Assembly: GCA_951804985.1 (NCBI GenBank)
Contig: OX638132.1
Coordinates: 10,149,529 to 10,213,528, forward strand
Direction of reading: 5' to 3'
Origin: Dryomyza anilis
Taxonomy: Eukaryota; Arthropoda; Insecta; Diptera; Dryomyzidae
Length of the DNA stretch: 64,000 nt
Positions 23,667-34,566 of the stretch are shown here, piece by piece. A program made the translations under genes and the position numbers. The notes below the pieces were generated by a model. The model did not search any database, was not told where the DNA came from, and saw only the letters and a list, made by a program, of their open reading frames with translations. The first letter of the stretch is position 1. The number at the start of each line of letters is the position of its first letter.

Positions 23667-25026
23667 AAAATAATAAAATAATAAAATAATAAAATAATAA
23701 AATAATAAAATAATAAAATAATAAAATAATAAAATAATAAAATAATAAAATAATAAAATAATAAAATAATAAAATAATAAAATAATAAAATAATAAAATA
23801 ATAAAATAATAAAATAATAAAATAATAAAATAATAAAATAATAAAATAATAAAATAATAAAATAATAAAATAATAAAATAATAAAATAATAAAATAATAA
23901 AATAATAAAATAACAAAATAATAAAATAATAAAATAATAAAATAATAAAATAATAAAATAATAAAATAATAAAATAATAAAATAATAAAATAATAAAATA
24001 ATAAAATAATAAAATAATAAAATAATAAAATAATAAAATAATAAAATAATAAAATAATAAAATAATAAAATAATAAAATAATAAAATAATAAAATAATAA
24101 AATAATAAAATAATAAAATAATAAAATAATAAAATAATAAAATAATAAAATAATAAAATAATAAAATAATAAAATAATAAAATAATAAAATAATAAAATA
24201 ATAAAATAATAAAATAATAAAATAATAAAATAATAAAATAATAAAATAATAAAATAATAAAATAATAAAATAATAAAATAATAAAATAATAAAATAATAA
24301 AATAATAAAATAATAAAATAATAAAATAATAAAATAATAAAATAATAAAATAATAAAATAATAAAATAATAAAATAATAAAATAATAAAATAATAAAATA
24401 ATAAAATAATAAAATAATAAAATAATAAAATAATAAAATAATAAAATAATAAAATAATAAAATAATAAAATAATAAAATAATAAAATAATAAAATAATAA
24501 AATAATAAAATAATAAAATAATAAAATAATAAAATAATAAAATAATAAAATAATAAAATAATAAAATAATAAAATAATAAAATAATAAAATAATAAAATA
24601 ATAAAATAATAAAATAATAAAATAATAAAATATTAAAATAATAAAATAATAAAATAATAAAATAATAAAATAATAAAATAATAAAATAATAAAATAATAA
24701 AATAATAAAATAATAAAGTAATAAAATAATAAAATAATAAAATAATAAAATAATAAAATAATAAAATAATAAAATAATAAAATAATAAAATAATAAAATA
24801 ATAAAATAATAAAATAATAAAATAATAAAATAATAAAATAATAAAATAATAAAATAATAAAATAATAAAATAATAAAATAATAAAATAATAAAATAATAA
24901 AATAATAAAATAATAAAATAATAAAATAATAAAATAATAAAATAATAAAATAATAAAATAATAAAATAATAAAATAATAAAATAATAAAATAATAAAATA
25001 ATAAAATAATAAAATAATAAAATAAT
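23667..25026. repeat. Homogeneous 8-bp tandem array, about 170 copies of ATAAAATA
   Basis: The unit ATAAAATA repeats without a break in phase for about 1,360 bp. Only three substitutions are seen: a C at 23914, a T at 24633 and a G at 24718. On the minus strand the unit has no stop codon in any frame, so all three frames are open and one yields a 483-residue string of FYYFIILL. This is an array, not a gene. Such homogeneity implies recent expansion; the true length could differ from the assembly. Confidence 0.97.
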
Positions 25027-26470
25027 GTCTATTTAACTCTTTCTCAAAACAATAAAAATCTTTCAAATATTGTGTACGTGTTTAAAAGCGCCGTACATTT
25101 TCCATCATATGTCAAAGAAATGTCAAAAAAAAAACATATCTGCAAAAATCGAAACATTTCTCAAGGTTATTTTATTTTAGTTACTTGAACTTCAAATTAT
25201 TCGTTATCTATTTATGCAGCAATAAACATAGTACAAAAAACAAAAAAAAAAACACATTTCAATTAAAATTTGTTATGTCTATTTTTTTTTTCAATTCTAG
25301 TGATTGTTGCTAAAATAATTAAATGTTCTGCAAAAGTAAATGTTTTTTTCTTTGTCGTTTTATTTTTCGAACTATTTCAAGTTCAACCTCAAGGTTTCTC
25401 TGAATGTTAAACAAGAAGCTCTATTATATAAATATATTATGTATTTTGCTGCGGTTTTTAATATTTTTTTATATTTAATAAAAAAAATCCATAGTTATTG
25501 TTTAATTTATTTAAATTTAAATTATAACAACCCATTTGATAATTTTCGGAAAAGTGCAATTCGGAAATTTTTCAACAACGTAATTTTCTATAAATATTAT
25601 TTTTATTATAAACAATATTTTTCATTGCTCCATGAATACGTGTTTGATTTTACTAAATTTATAAAGGAAAATGTTAACAATTGTTTTTATTCAAATAAGC
25701 GCAGACGTTGCTCAGTTTTCTGCGGTATTCATTTATATAATTTTTATTTATACAATTTAATAAAAACAGCGAATTATGTGAACAATTGAACTTTTGGCAT
25801 TTTACTATCTGTCAGTGGTTTTTTATTTCAAATTTTGACATATTGTTTTTGTGAAACACATAAATTTGAAATCTTTATTATATATATTGCACACTCAAAA
25901 GAATCTCGGGGAAATGCTTTATACACTGAGAAATTAACATACTCTACAAGCACAGAAAAAACATGATCACCACAATCATGAGTTTGGATATGTTATTATC
26001 GTAAATTATGTTTTTCAAAGTGACTGATGATTGATGCTACTATGTTTTTCAATGTTTCTATGATTCACACAATCATAAACAAGATTCTGGGAATCATAGC
26101 ATGGTTAACATTCATCTGAGAATCATTAATGTTTGAATTACATTTTTGACGCAATCATTATATAACATGATTTTGGATATCATGACATGATTATAACAAA
26201 AAAAGTATTATTTTTCTGGCAATCATTCATATTCAAATTTTGCTACAAACATTAGCTATTCTAAACATAAAATGTATTCATAGTATGATTTCAGAAATCA
26301 ATCAACTAAAGACAGAATAGTTTCAAACAATTGAGAACAATGATTGCAATCAATTATGATATTAACAGTCATACTATGATTACTTCAATATTAGTTTTGT
26401 TGCCACAATTAATTGATATAATAGCTTTTTGATTAATCAATAATTAAACAAACATGGTTCTTGAACCATT
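25027..26470. other. AT-rich spacer, no supported gene
   Basis: A plus-strand ATG frame of 149 residues (25340-25789) is the longest non-repetitive frame in this half, but its product is Phe/Tyr/Asn/Lys-rich with no domain. From 25960 to 26460 variants of aatcatga/tcatgatt recur in both orientations, suggesting a decayed palindromic repeat. Confidence 0.4.
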
Positions 26471-27200
26471 CACGCTGTAAAAAAGGGCTCTCCCAAATAT
26501 AATTTTGCAGGCATTAACATGTATGTTTTGAATTTTATTTAAAAACATAATATATAATTGCCTGATAAATCATTTGTGAACAGGGTTGTATTGAGTGTTT
26601 AATGAGCTCTGATTTACATTATTATATCACGGAAACATTTTGATGTTGTCCCTTAAAATGGTGTATGTTCTAAAAGAAACATAATAAATACTACATCAAA
26701 ACAAAATAAATATTTGAACCGTTACTATTTGTACTTTTTGTAACACAATTTGCATATTTTTTAAATTTACAAATGACAAAATTATTACCGATACGACCAC
26801 GTTTTCTCAACGAACAACAAAAGATACGTAGGCAGAAAATGGCGTTCACTGAGTGACAACTTCGTATACAAGAAGAATGTTGCAAGAATACTTTTATTTA
26901 CATCTAATTTCATTTTTTTTTTTTGATTGTTTTCAAGCATCAATATGTTTAAAAGAACCCAATACATAATTCGAACGACGGCAAAAGAGACATAGGTAGA
27001 AAATGCTGCACAACCTTGCCAAACTTCGTCTGTCGATGACTAACCGAATGAAAACGAACGTTGCGAACATACGTTATATTAGATTTGAATAGCATTTTCT
27101 CTTTGTTAACTGCCAAGAAATAGTATATTCAAATGTAATTAAAATTTTATATTTGTATTGTAACATATTTACGGTAAGTTTGACAGATTCTGCTGGAGAA
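26471..27200 (-). mobile_element. CACG...CGTG family repeat, copy 2 (truncated)
   Basis: Begins CACGCTGTAAAAAAGGGCTC and is the reverse complement of the right part of 5076-6541: tctcccaaatataattttgc, tgcaagaatacttttattt and gacagattctgctgga all correspond. The far end is cut off at 27201, where a different TA-flanked MITE begins. Confidence 0.65.
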
Positions 27201-27202
27201 TA

Positions 27203-27435
27203 CACGCAGACAAAAAAAAATTATTTGCAGCAAACATAATATATTTGCAATCGTAAATTTTATGTTTTTAATAGGATTTTACTTTTAATTCCAAATTTTT
27301 AAAATTATTTTGGTATTCATTTCTTGACTTTGATTACAATTTTATATTAACATATTTATTTTAAAATTCTGGAAATTCATGTGTGTAACATGTAACATAA
27401 TATGTTTGCTGCAAAACATAATTTTTACCTGTGTG
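27203..27435. mobile_element. TA-flanked MITE, CAC(G/A)CAG family
   Basis: Flanked by TA (27201-27202 and 27436-27437). The left end CACGCAGACAAAAAAAAATT and right end AATTTTTACCTGTGTG are inverted repeats with mismatches. A subterminal inverted pair, tttgcagcaaacataat and ataatatgtttgctgcaaa, lies just inside. 233 bp, non-coding. Confidence 0.65.
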
Positions 27436-27805
27436 TATATAAAATGTTAACACATAGTAATATGTTATTACCAGGGCAAGTTTTTATGCCTTTATTACAC
27501 CTTAGCAATACTTTTTTAAATATTGTTTTTTATTTTCTGGTTGTATCAAAATAAATATGTGTGTGTCCTTTTCTTGTGTACTTATTTTTGTATGTTCTTA
27601 ATTTTGTGAACAATTATTTTAATTCTTTGGATCTAGTAGTCAATGAAATGAACGAAATAAACAAACTACATTTTGAAGATGTAAATTATCTTATAGCAAA
27701 TTTAAGGCAGTATTTTTAAGGTATGTTTATCATTTGAATCTCATGCTAAGTTTTTTAATTTGGATATTTTTTTAGGCTCCCTATCGTCTAAATTTGTTCT
27801 AATCA

Positions 27806-28673
27806 GGGAACCTAAACGAATAACGGTTTCGATTTCGGTTTTTTTCCGCGTTTCGGTTACGGTTTTAAGTTTTTATAACGAAACGGTTTTGGTATACCGG
27901 TTCCAAGTTACGGTTTCGGTTTTTGTATAAAATTTATTTTTCCATATTTTTCATTGTCTTCAACACAAAAACCTGGCGTAAAGTGGAACATGGTGTAATG
28001 TGGAAAATTGCAATTTGTGGACATGTTTTTGCACTTGAAATAAAAAAGCCAATTTGCACTTTATTTTTCGTATTTTCTTAAGTAGTTACTGAGATGTTAA
28101 TAATTTTAAACTTATTTTTCTAATTTTTTCTTGCATTACCAATGTTTTTTAATACCTTATTATATTGAGGTATTTTAAAAAATCACTCATAAACCAATTA
28201 AAAGACTTATAAATGGTATTCTGTTAATGCAAACAGTTAGATCATGGACCAATCTATATATGGACCTTTTAAAACAAATGATCTTTTCAAAACGCGTCCC
28301 ACTTTACCCCAGGCTCTCCTATATATTTTACTAATACAATAAATAAAAAACCAATATCATTAAAATTTGAATCATTTTTAACAAAAAAAAAATTGTGTTT
28401 GGTGTTGTTTTGGAATTTTTTATTTTGGGAACTCTAAATTCTATTATATGACATTTAAACATGCCTTGTACTTAAGATCTTCTATATAAAATAAGTTTTT
28501 CTGCTTCTTTTTATACTTTTTTTAAAACCGTTTTAAACCGGTATAAAACCGAAACCGTTTATTTTAGTTGTGGATATTGGTGTATTTCTGATTTTCGTAT
28601 AATGTTTGGGTTTTAAAAATGAAACGGTTTTAAACGGATATCGTTTTCGGTTACGGTTTCAATCCTTGGTTCC
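27806..28673. mobile_element. Insertion with ggttacggtttcgg ends
   Basis: The left end is GGGAACC and the right end GGTTCC, flanked by aatca (27801-27805 and 28674-28678), a 5-bp target duplication. Both ends are built of repeated cggtttcgg/aaaccg motifs, in inverted arrangement (for example ggtataccgg near 27892 and aaaccggtataaaacc near 28535). The middle is AT-rich and non-coding. The superfamily is not clear. Confidence 0.65.
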
Positions 28674-28835
28674 AATCATGTATTTGAAGAAATCTTTGAC
28701 TTTTTGAACCATCTTAGTGACGATGAGGTAGAGTTTGTTGTCGGTTACGGTTTCAATCCTTGGTTCCAATCATGTATTTTGAAGAAATCTTTCACTTTTT
28801 GAACCATCTTAGTGACGATGAGGTAGAGTTTGTTC
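28647..28835 (+). repeat. 94/95-bp tandem duplication across an insertion end
   Basis: The segment beginning tcggttacggtttcaatcc occurs at 28647 and 28741. The copies differ by one inserted T (tatttgaag versus tattttgaag) and one g/c change. The unit contains the right end of the MITE plus its flank, so the duplication happened after the insertion. Confidence 0.92.
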
Positions 28836-29092
28836 GCTGTGCAAAATTAATATTGCAAAAATCTGCAATAAAATATGACTTATTATCTCTAAAGAGCCAT
28901 TTTGAATGCATTAGTTCAAGCATCCAAAAAATTGGAAACAAAAAGACCTGCAATAATGGAATGTTTGGAAGTATTAGACCGTGTAAAAGAGAAATCTATG
29001 ATGTCAACAAAAATAGTTTATTGAAAAAATTTAATAATGTTTTCAATCAACATTTTTTTATAATTTTGTTTGTCTTTTTTGTGCTTAAATAA

Positions 29093-30000
29093 AATTGATT
29101 AATTTTTATTTAAACATAATTTTGATTAATAAATTATTTAAAAACTTTTTTAATCAGAAAGCTTGAACTAATCAAGATTTTGATTTTGATCAATTAATCA
29201 ACTAATCAGGATTGTATTTGTCAATTGACGATTTTACTGTTTATTAATAGTTAGAGTAGAAATATTTTAAATGTACTCATATCAAGAAAATGTCAGTTCC
29301 TTTCTTGTTGAACAGACTGTATATGCAGATAGTTAAAAGATGTTTCCCCCAAGAGTAATGAACATTGTGATATTTACAATAGACTCACAGCAAACATCTT
29401 GACTTGTGACATATTTGCAGCAAAAACTATTGGCTTGATTTGACATTTAACCAATACGAATATAAAAAAGGCAAAAAGTGATTTTTTGTCTGAACGCTCG
29501 AATTAACCACAACAATTATTAGGAAAATCCAATGATAAGGTTTAGAAATGTTAACGATTGCCTTATACTTTTTAATTTCTTATCAAAAATCATCATTATG
29601 TTATCGAAATTATTAAATTATAATGAAGTATTTGATAAAACAAGTAATTTCGTAAATTTATAAAAGTTTATTGTACAACGAACTAAATATGACTTCAAAA
29701 CATTTTAATAAAAAAAATAGAATTTTTGCATACATCAAATCAACATGTTTAATTAAACTTAGTCATTGCTTAATTTTAGCAAATGTTGTAATTCATGTGT
29801 TGAACTCGTTTTTTAATAGAAAACAAAAACACATACATACATCCGATAACGTGTAAAAATAATCTGAATTTAATAGAGTTTATTTATCTTTACAACAGCT
29901 ACACAAAAACTGATAACAGTTTTTTATATTTAGTATAAATAGTAAAAGTCTAGAAAAGGCAATTTTTACATTATATGACGCGCCTCCCAGACCATGTGCT
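29093..30000. other. Spacer, no gene
   Basis: AT-rich; only short frames of low complexity. Nothing recognised. Confidence 0.4.
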
Positions 30001-30060
30001 CGTTTGTATCTGACAGATACGCATGTGTTTCATAGCTCTATCTCTATATAAAACACGCAC
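30001..30060 (+). promoter_or_regulatory. Possible promoter with TATA box and paired GTATCT sites
   Basis: gtatctgacagatac (30007-30021) is an inverted pair of the hexamer enriched at 49 kb. TATATAAA follows at 30045-30052 in a less AT-biased context. No transcript or frame downstream supports it, and another TATATAAA on the minus strand lies at 30310-30317, so chance is a real alternative. Confidence 0.2.
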
Positions 30061-30519
30061 CAAAAACACAAAAAAGTTTCTAGATTTTGTTGTAATGAAA
30101 TAATACAGAAAAAAAGCCCAAGAATATATAATACAATATTTCAACTAAACAGCACCAACACGTGGCTTTTACTTTTGAATAAAACTTTTTTTGGTTTGTA
30201 TCTGGAAGATTGTTTTTTTTTTTGTTCTATTCATTTTCCAAATGCGTTTTATTTTAGTAATTTTTGTTACACATACTGTTCGAAAATAAAAATGTTCAAT
30301 GTGGCTAATTTTATATAGGCTTTGTTTGCCACGCCGTTGGAGGCTTTGCAACTGTGGGGGGCTGCTGATGTTATTTTAGTATTTGAACATTTTCTTTCTA
30401 TTTTATTGATATCTTAAGTACGAAAAGATAAACAATTCATAAAATCACTTTTAATGACTTTTGTGAATTTCAGACATACAATGAGTAATCGAAAAAAATA
30501 AATAAAAATTCCATGCAAG

Positions 30520-31075
30520 GTGTAAAGGGTTTATTCAATTTGGTTCAGTCTGTACGTCAGAAAATATGTGGTAAGTAGGCGTGGAACATAAAACATGTCT
30601 GTTATCGCCCATTATTTAATTTAGTAGTTTGTATTTTCAATACGTAATTATATGTATCGAAAACTCAGACAGTCCGTCTGGTTTTTGAAATCACGAATAC
30701 AGGAAAACTAGTAGAGCTAGATCTATGAATCTGCGAATTTTGACTCTCGCTGTCTGGTATTGAAAATGGGCATGATCCATTGATTGTAAACTGTGAGCCA
30801 TCACTTATGTTCAAATACCTCATACCACACGAAGATCTACGTTCAGATTTTACTTTATATCGTATGAAGTCTATTGTTTGCTCAAATATATATTGACTTT
30901 ATACACATGAACCGGATTGTGGTGCACGAAAAATAAATCAAGATTCGGTACACTTGCCCATTCGTACATATGGATACTCAAATGAAAGGAAATTCTTTTT
31001 TTTGCAGTTATTGTCAAGATTCATAAACTCTGGGGACCACTTTAAAAGGTAACCGCACATATTATTATATATGTA
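30520..31075 (+). repeat. Decayed copy of the gtctgtctgtcc dispersed repeat
   Basis: Corresponds in order to 6725-7330: gtgtaaagggttta..., gtccgtctgg, agtagagctaga, cacttatgttcaaatacctc, attcggtacac, ttgcccattcgtacatatgg and the terminal accactttaaaaggtaacc. The rosa mariner sits in a TA at its right end, so it is younger than this repeat. Confidence 0.65.
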
Positions 31076-31079
31076 TATA

Positions 31080-31947
31080 AAGGGTTTTTCAGGGACGCTA
31101 CAAAAGTAGAACGACAGGGACAGCAAACGACGCCATATTTCTTGCCGCTCTTTTGGCATTTCTCTTCAGTAAGGTTTGCCATTTCATGCCACAGAAGCCG
31201 CTAGAAGCGTCGTATGTTCGATAATTTCAACACTGACGTATTAAAGGTTTTTTCAACAGGGACGCTACAAAAGTAAAGCGACGGGGACAGTAAACGACGC
31301 CATATTTCTTGCTGCTCTTTTAACATTTCTCTTCAGTAAGGTTTGCCATTTCATGCCACTGAAGCCGCTTGACCACCAGAAGCGTCGTATGTTCGTGAAT
31401 TGGGCTGGGCGTACTTCTTCCGTGATGATCAAGACCGGCACGTTACTGTGTTACCGTTCAATGATAACCGAATACTTTTGGCCACAATTGGATGATATGG
31501 ACTTGGAGGACATGTGGTTCCAACAGGACTGCGCCACAAGCCACACAGCGAATGCCACAATCAATTTATTGGAAACCAAGTTTGGAGAACGTGTTATCTC
31601 TCGAAATGGTCCAGTCGATTGGCCGCCTCGGTCGTGCGATTTGACGCCGTTAGACTATTTCCTGTGGGGCTACGTCAAGTCTATGCCAACGATTGATGAA
31701 CTTCGTACGAATATCGAACGTGAAATTGCAGCAGTATCGGCCGATTTATGCTTGAAAACCGTCGAAAATTGGGTTCAGCGTCTGGACTTCTGCAAGCGTG
31801 CCCGTGGTGGCCATGCAAAAGAAATCGAGTTCCATACATAATGGCATCGAACGTACTTTTACAGGAATAAAGAATTTCATTGATATCCAAACCGTTTTTG
31901 TTTTATTTAAAAAAAAACTTTTGTAACACTCTTATAAAAAAACCCTT
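31080..31947 (+). mobile_element. rosa-type (DD41D) mariner, internally deleted
   Basis: Flanked by TA (31078-31079 and 31948-31949). Ends are AAGGGTTTTTC... and ...AAAAAACCCTT, with an inner part of the inverted repeat ctacaaaagt/acttttgtaacac. The left end is present twice: a 160-bp partial copy at 31080-31240, then a second start (aaaggttttttcaacaggg) at 31243, each followed by the same agtaaggtttgccatttcatg leader. The element is far shorter than a full mariner because the N-terminal half of the transposase is missing. It inserted into an older dispersed repeat. Confidence 0.88.
31353..31841 (+). pseudogene. Mariner transposase remnant, DD41D group
   Basis: The nominal frame is 162 residues. 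From about residue 35 it is clearly a mariner transposase C-terminal half: WPQLDD, the second catalytic Asp in WFQQDC (residue 59), the SHTAN motif, then WPPRSCDLTPLDYFLWG with the third catalytic Asp at residue 101. There are 41 residues between them, the spacing of the rosa group. The protein would cut and join DNA at TA sites, but the DNA-binding domain and first catalytic Asp are deleted. Just upstream, a matching segment (YFFRDDQDRHVTV) is readable in a different frame, so there is also a frameshift near 31450. The first 34 residues of the frame are therefore partly out of frame. It is not functional. Confidence 0.9.
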
Positions 31948-31949
31948 TA

Positions 31950-32162
31950 TTCACTAAGAAAACATAGATGATTACCAGAGATATCACCGTCCTAAATATC
32001 AAGTTTGTTGCGGAATATTTGTAAAAGGTACTCCATTTGAATTTAAATAAAAGGACTTATTTACGTATTTTTATTTATTCTAGAATTAAAACAGTATCGT
32101 GGCATACAACGCCATCTATATAAATATTTCGAAGTTAAAATTCTACAACGACTTCAGACTTC
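31950..32162. other. Short spacer
   Basis: About 200 bases between the mariner and the next element; nothing recognised. Confidence 0.4.
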
Positions 32163-32735
32163 CCCGAGTGGGGAAGAGACTTCGTCCCTGATCAGAACAC
32201 GATAAGGCATCCCTACCAAAGGTGACCTGAAATGATACTGATCAGGGTCGGCTTGATGGAAACTGATATGACACTTATGAAAAAAAAACTTTATTGGATA
32301 TCGTATTAATATAATATGATCGAGATTTTATTAAAAACCTTTTATAATAAAATTGGGTAGCATTTTCCAATAAAATATTCTAATAAATAAATGTTAAACT
32401 CAAATGAAAAAGATATAAAAATTCTCAACATTTTTAATAATTTGAAATATCTCAAAACGTTGACTTTTTGTAATTGAAAATTTTTTGTTAACAAAACTAT
32501 TTTTTTGTTTGAAAAGTCTCAAAGTTGGTAAAAGTTTAAGAAGAATTTAAATATACATCGAATTATACAAGGGTAAGATCAGGAAGCCTGATCAGGCAAC
32601 CTGATCAGGATAGCTACTACGAATAGCCTCACGTTTTGAATAAGGCACTGATCAAACCTCCTGATCATTGCCTGATTTTAAATCAGGCTGTCTGATCAGA
32701 CAATGATCACATCCTGAACTAAATATCCACTCGGG
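32163..32735 (+). mobile_element. CCTGATCAGG-rich element with inverted ends
   Basis: Ends CCCGAGTGG (32163-32171) and CCACTCGGG (32727-32735) are a perfect 9-bp inverted repeat. The left part has cgtccctgatcagaacacg and ccctaccaaagg. The right part (32575-32710) contains many tgatcagg/cctgatca palindromes. The same elements in the same order occur at 15836-16310 and 40925-41695. Non-coding. A target duplication is not clear. Confidence 0.75.
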
Positions 32736-33086
32736 TCTTCGCAGAAGAACCAAGTCCGTCCGACGATGCTGTTATCAAACTAAACTCTAAAAAGAAATCA
32801 TTTTCCATGACGTGTTAATAATTTGAAGCCCAGTAAATTTTATTTTCACTTTTACCATTAAAATCTAATATTTGAGTTTTTTTATATTGAGATTTTACAC
32901 CACTGCATTTACTTAATTGTTGTGGGTAAATCGAGCGTAAAGAAAAAGTATGCCATTTTCCATTTAGTAGTCCAATCAAAATAACTCAACTGTTTTGCTG
33001 CAAATGTCTAAGTACTCAGGAGGTTTGCTATCAAATGCAACTGTAAATATCTCAATGTTCATTGCTGTTGTAGCAAACATTTCGTA

Positions 33087-34564
33087 CACATAGAAAACTG
33101 ATTTGTTGCGGCAACCAATTAAATTGCCCTACCGAATTTTTCGGTTGCGGCAACTTGCGGCAACTAGGAGGTTGTAACAATCTCCTAGTCAGCAAGAATG
33201 CGGTTGTGCTAACCTACTAGTCAGCAAGCATGAGGTTGTTTAAACATCCAAGTCAGCAATCAGCAACCCCCAATTGAAATTTAATTTTAAGAATTTTTTG
33301 TTACATATTAAACTTATTTTTGTAAAGTTTTCTATATGTATATTTGATGCGTAAATATATCACATACGCAATTTCAAAAAGTATATCTATTAATTCATGT
33401 TCTCTGAAAAATAAAAACAGTATGAAGAGCCGCGGTAGCTCAGTGGTTAGTGCGTTGGACTGCGAGCCGAAAGGTCCCCGGTTCAAGCCTGGACTGGGGC
33501 TAACAACATCTTTTCATAGAAACATTTTTCTATACCGCGCTACCTCTCGTCAGTAAATGGCAAACCTACGAGAGTAAAACCATTGCCTATGAAAAGCTCT
33601 CACTCGCCGTTCGGATTCGGCAATAAACTGTAGGTCCCACCACTTTGAGTACAAATATAACACGCACAGCCCAAATTGGTGAGAGAGCTCGGCCGAAGTT
33701 CTACACAGGACTGTAGCGCCAAACTATTATTATTATTATTATTATGAAGACACATTTAATATTTTATTTTACTATAATTAAACAAAATACAAAACTATTT
33801 CTAATGCTTCATATCGTCGTTGTTGAACGAAAAGTTACCAAATATTTACATTTTCAAAATGCCAAATATTATTAACAAAAATCTTTATATATCTGTCAAC
33901 TTTTAATAAATGATCTCATTTTTTCATCAAATGATAAGAAAATGTTAATCTATCAATTGGTATTTCAAATTTAAAAATCCATCAATTACTTTTTATAATA
34001 TTAATCAACAAACTCGAAATTTATGTTTTTCATTAAAATGTATTTGATGACTTATCGTTCTACAACGATAATATGGTCATATATTTTTATATGTTTATTA
34101 AATTTCACTAGCTAATCAGCAATTTGTATTAAATTAATTTATTATTTTATTAATATTCATATATTTATTTCGCATTTTTACTTAATTTAAGAATTTCCTA
34201 TTGTTTGCAACATGTGAACATTTTTGACGTTTAGTTATTTCTGCATGTATCCATAATTTTTGGCAAGAAACTGGCAACCAAACTGCTGACAGACATGAGG
34301 TTACCGTTTATCATTTATTTGGTTGATGCAATAACCTACTCAGTGGCCGTAACAAATGCACAAACGTCAAAATTTGGGCGGAACGAAATATGCAATCATG
34401 AGGTTACCACAACCGAACGTGCAGTTGCGCGGACTAACATTTCGGTTAGAGTAAAAAATGGTACGTTCATTTTAATGACATGAGGTTACAACAAATGTAT
34501 TTCGGTTGCAACACTGAAACGTTGGTTTAATTAACGTCATGCCAAAAGAGGATTTTTCTGTGTG
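33087..34564 (+). mobile_element. TA-flanked element with ttgcggcaacc repeats, host of SINE copy 2
   Basis: TA at 33085-33086 and 34565-34566. Ends CACATAGAAAA and TTTTCTGTGTG are an 11-bp inverted repeat with one mismatch. Near the left end are units of ggttgcggcaac and gtcagcaagcatgagg. Near the right end are acatgaggttaccg, ttacaacaaatg and tttcggttgc, the inverted and diverged counterparts. The SINE at 33429-33742 is inserted in it. The frame at 34295-34483 has no recognised domain. Confidence 0.6.
33429..33742 (+). mobile_element. tRNA-derived SINE, copy 2
   Basis: Nearly identical to 8762-9070: same tRNA-like head with A- and B-box regions, same body, and a tail of (att)n. The target duplication is tatgaaga (33421-33428 and 33743-33750). 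It differs from copy 1 at a few positions only (for example ctcgtcagtaaatgg versus ctcggcagtaaaagg), so both insertions are fairly young. Minus- and plus-strand frames over it are chance. Confidence 0.9.
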
Positions 34565-34566
34565 TA

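Larger units (their letters stand above)
27610..29092 (+). pseudogene. Gene-like sequence with a possible intron, broken by a MITE
   Basis: A frame ending at about 27719 includes a Met-Asn-Glu-Ile-Asn start-like stretch and about 22 further residues. It is followed by a plausible donor (aag/gtatgt) and, at 27776, an acceptor after a T-run (tttttttag). The downstream sequence is interrupted by an 868-bp insertion (27806-28673) with aatca on both sides, after which a frame continues to 29092. That frame (nominal 28760-29092) has a hydrophilic middle with clusters such as LSDDEVEFVR. I do not recognise a family. An in-frame TAA stands just before the proposed donor, and a 94-bp duplication alters the frame, so a working gene is unlikely. 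It may instead be the body of an unknown transposon. Confidence 0.35.

Noticed and set aside
23615..25066. 483-residue minus-strand frame of repeated FYYFIILL
   Set aside because: It is the translation of the ATAAAATA array, which has no stop codon on that strand in any frame; no gene signals.
25340..25789. 149-residue plus-strand frame
   Set aside because: Longest ordinary frame in the left half and starts with ATG, but composition is Phe/Tyr/Asn/Lys-rich as expected from AT-rich DNA, without any recognisable motif.
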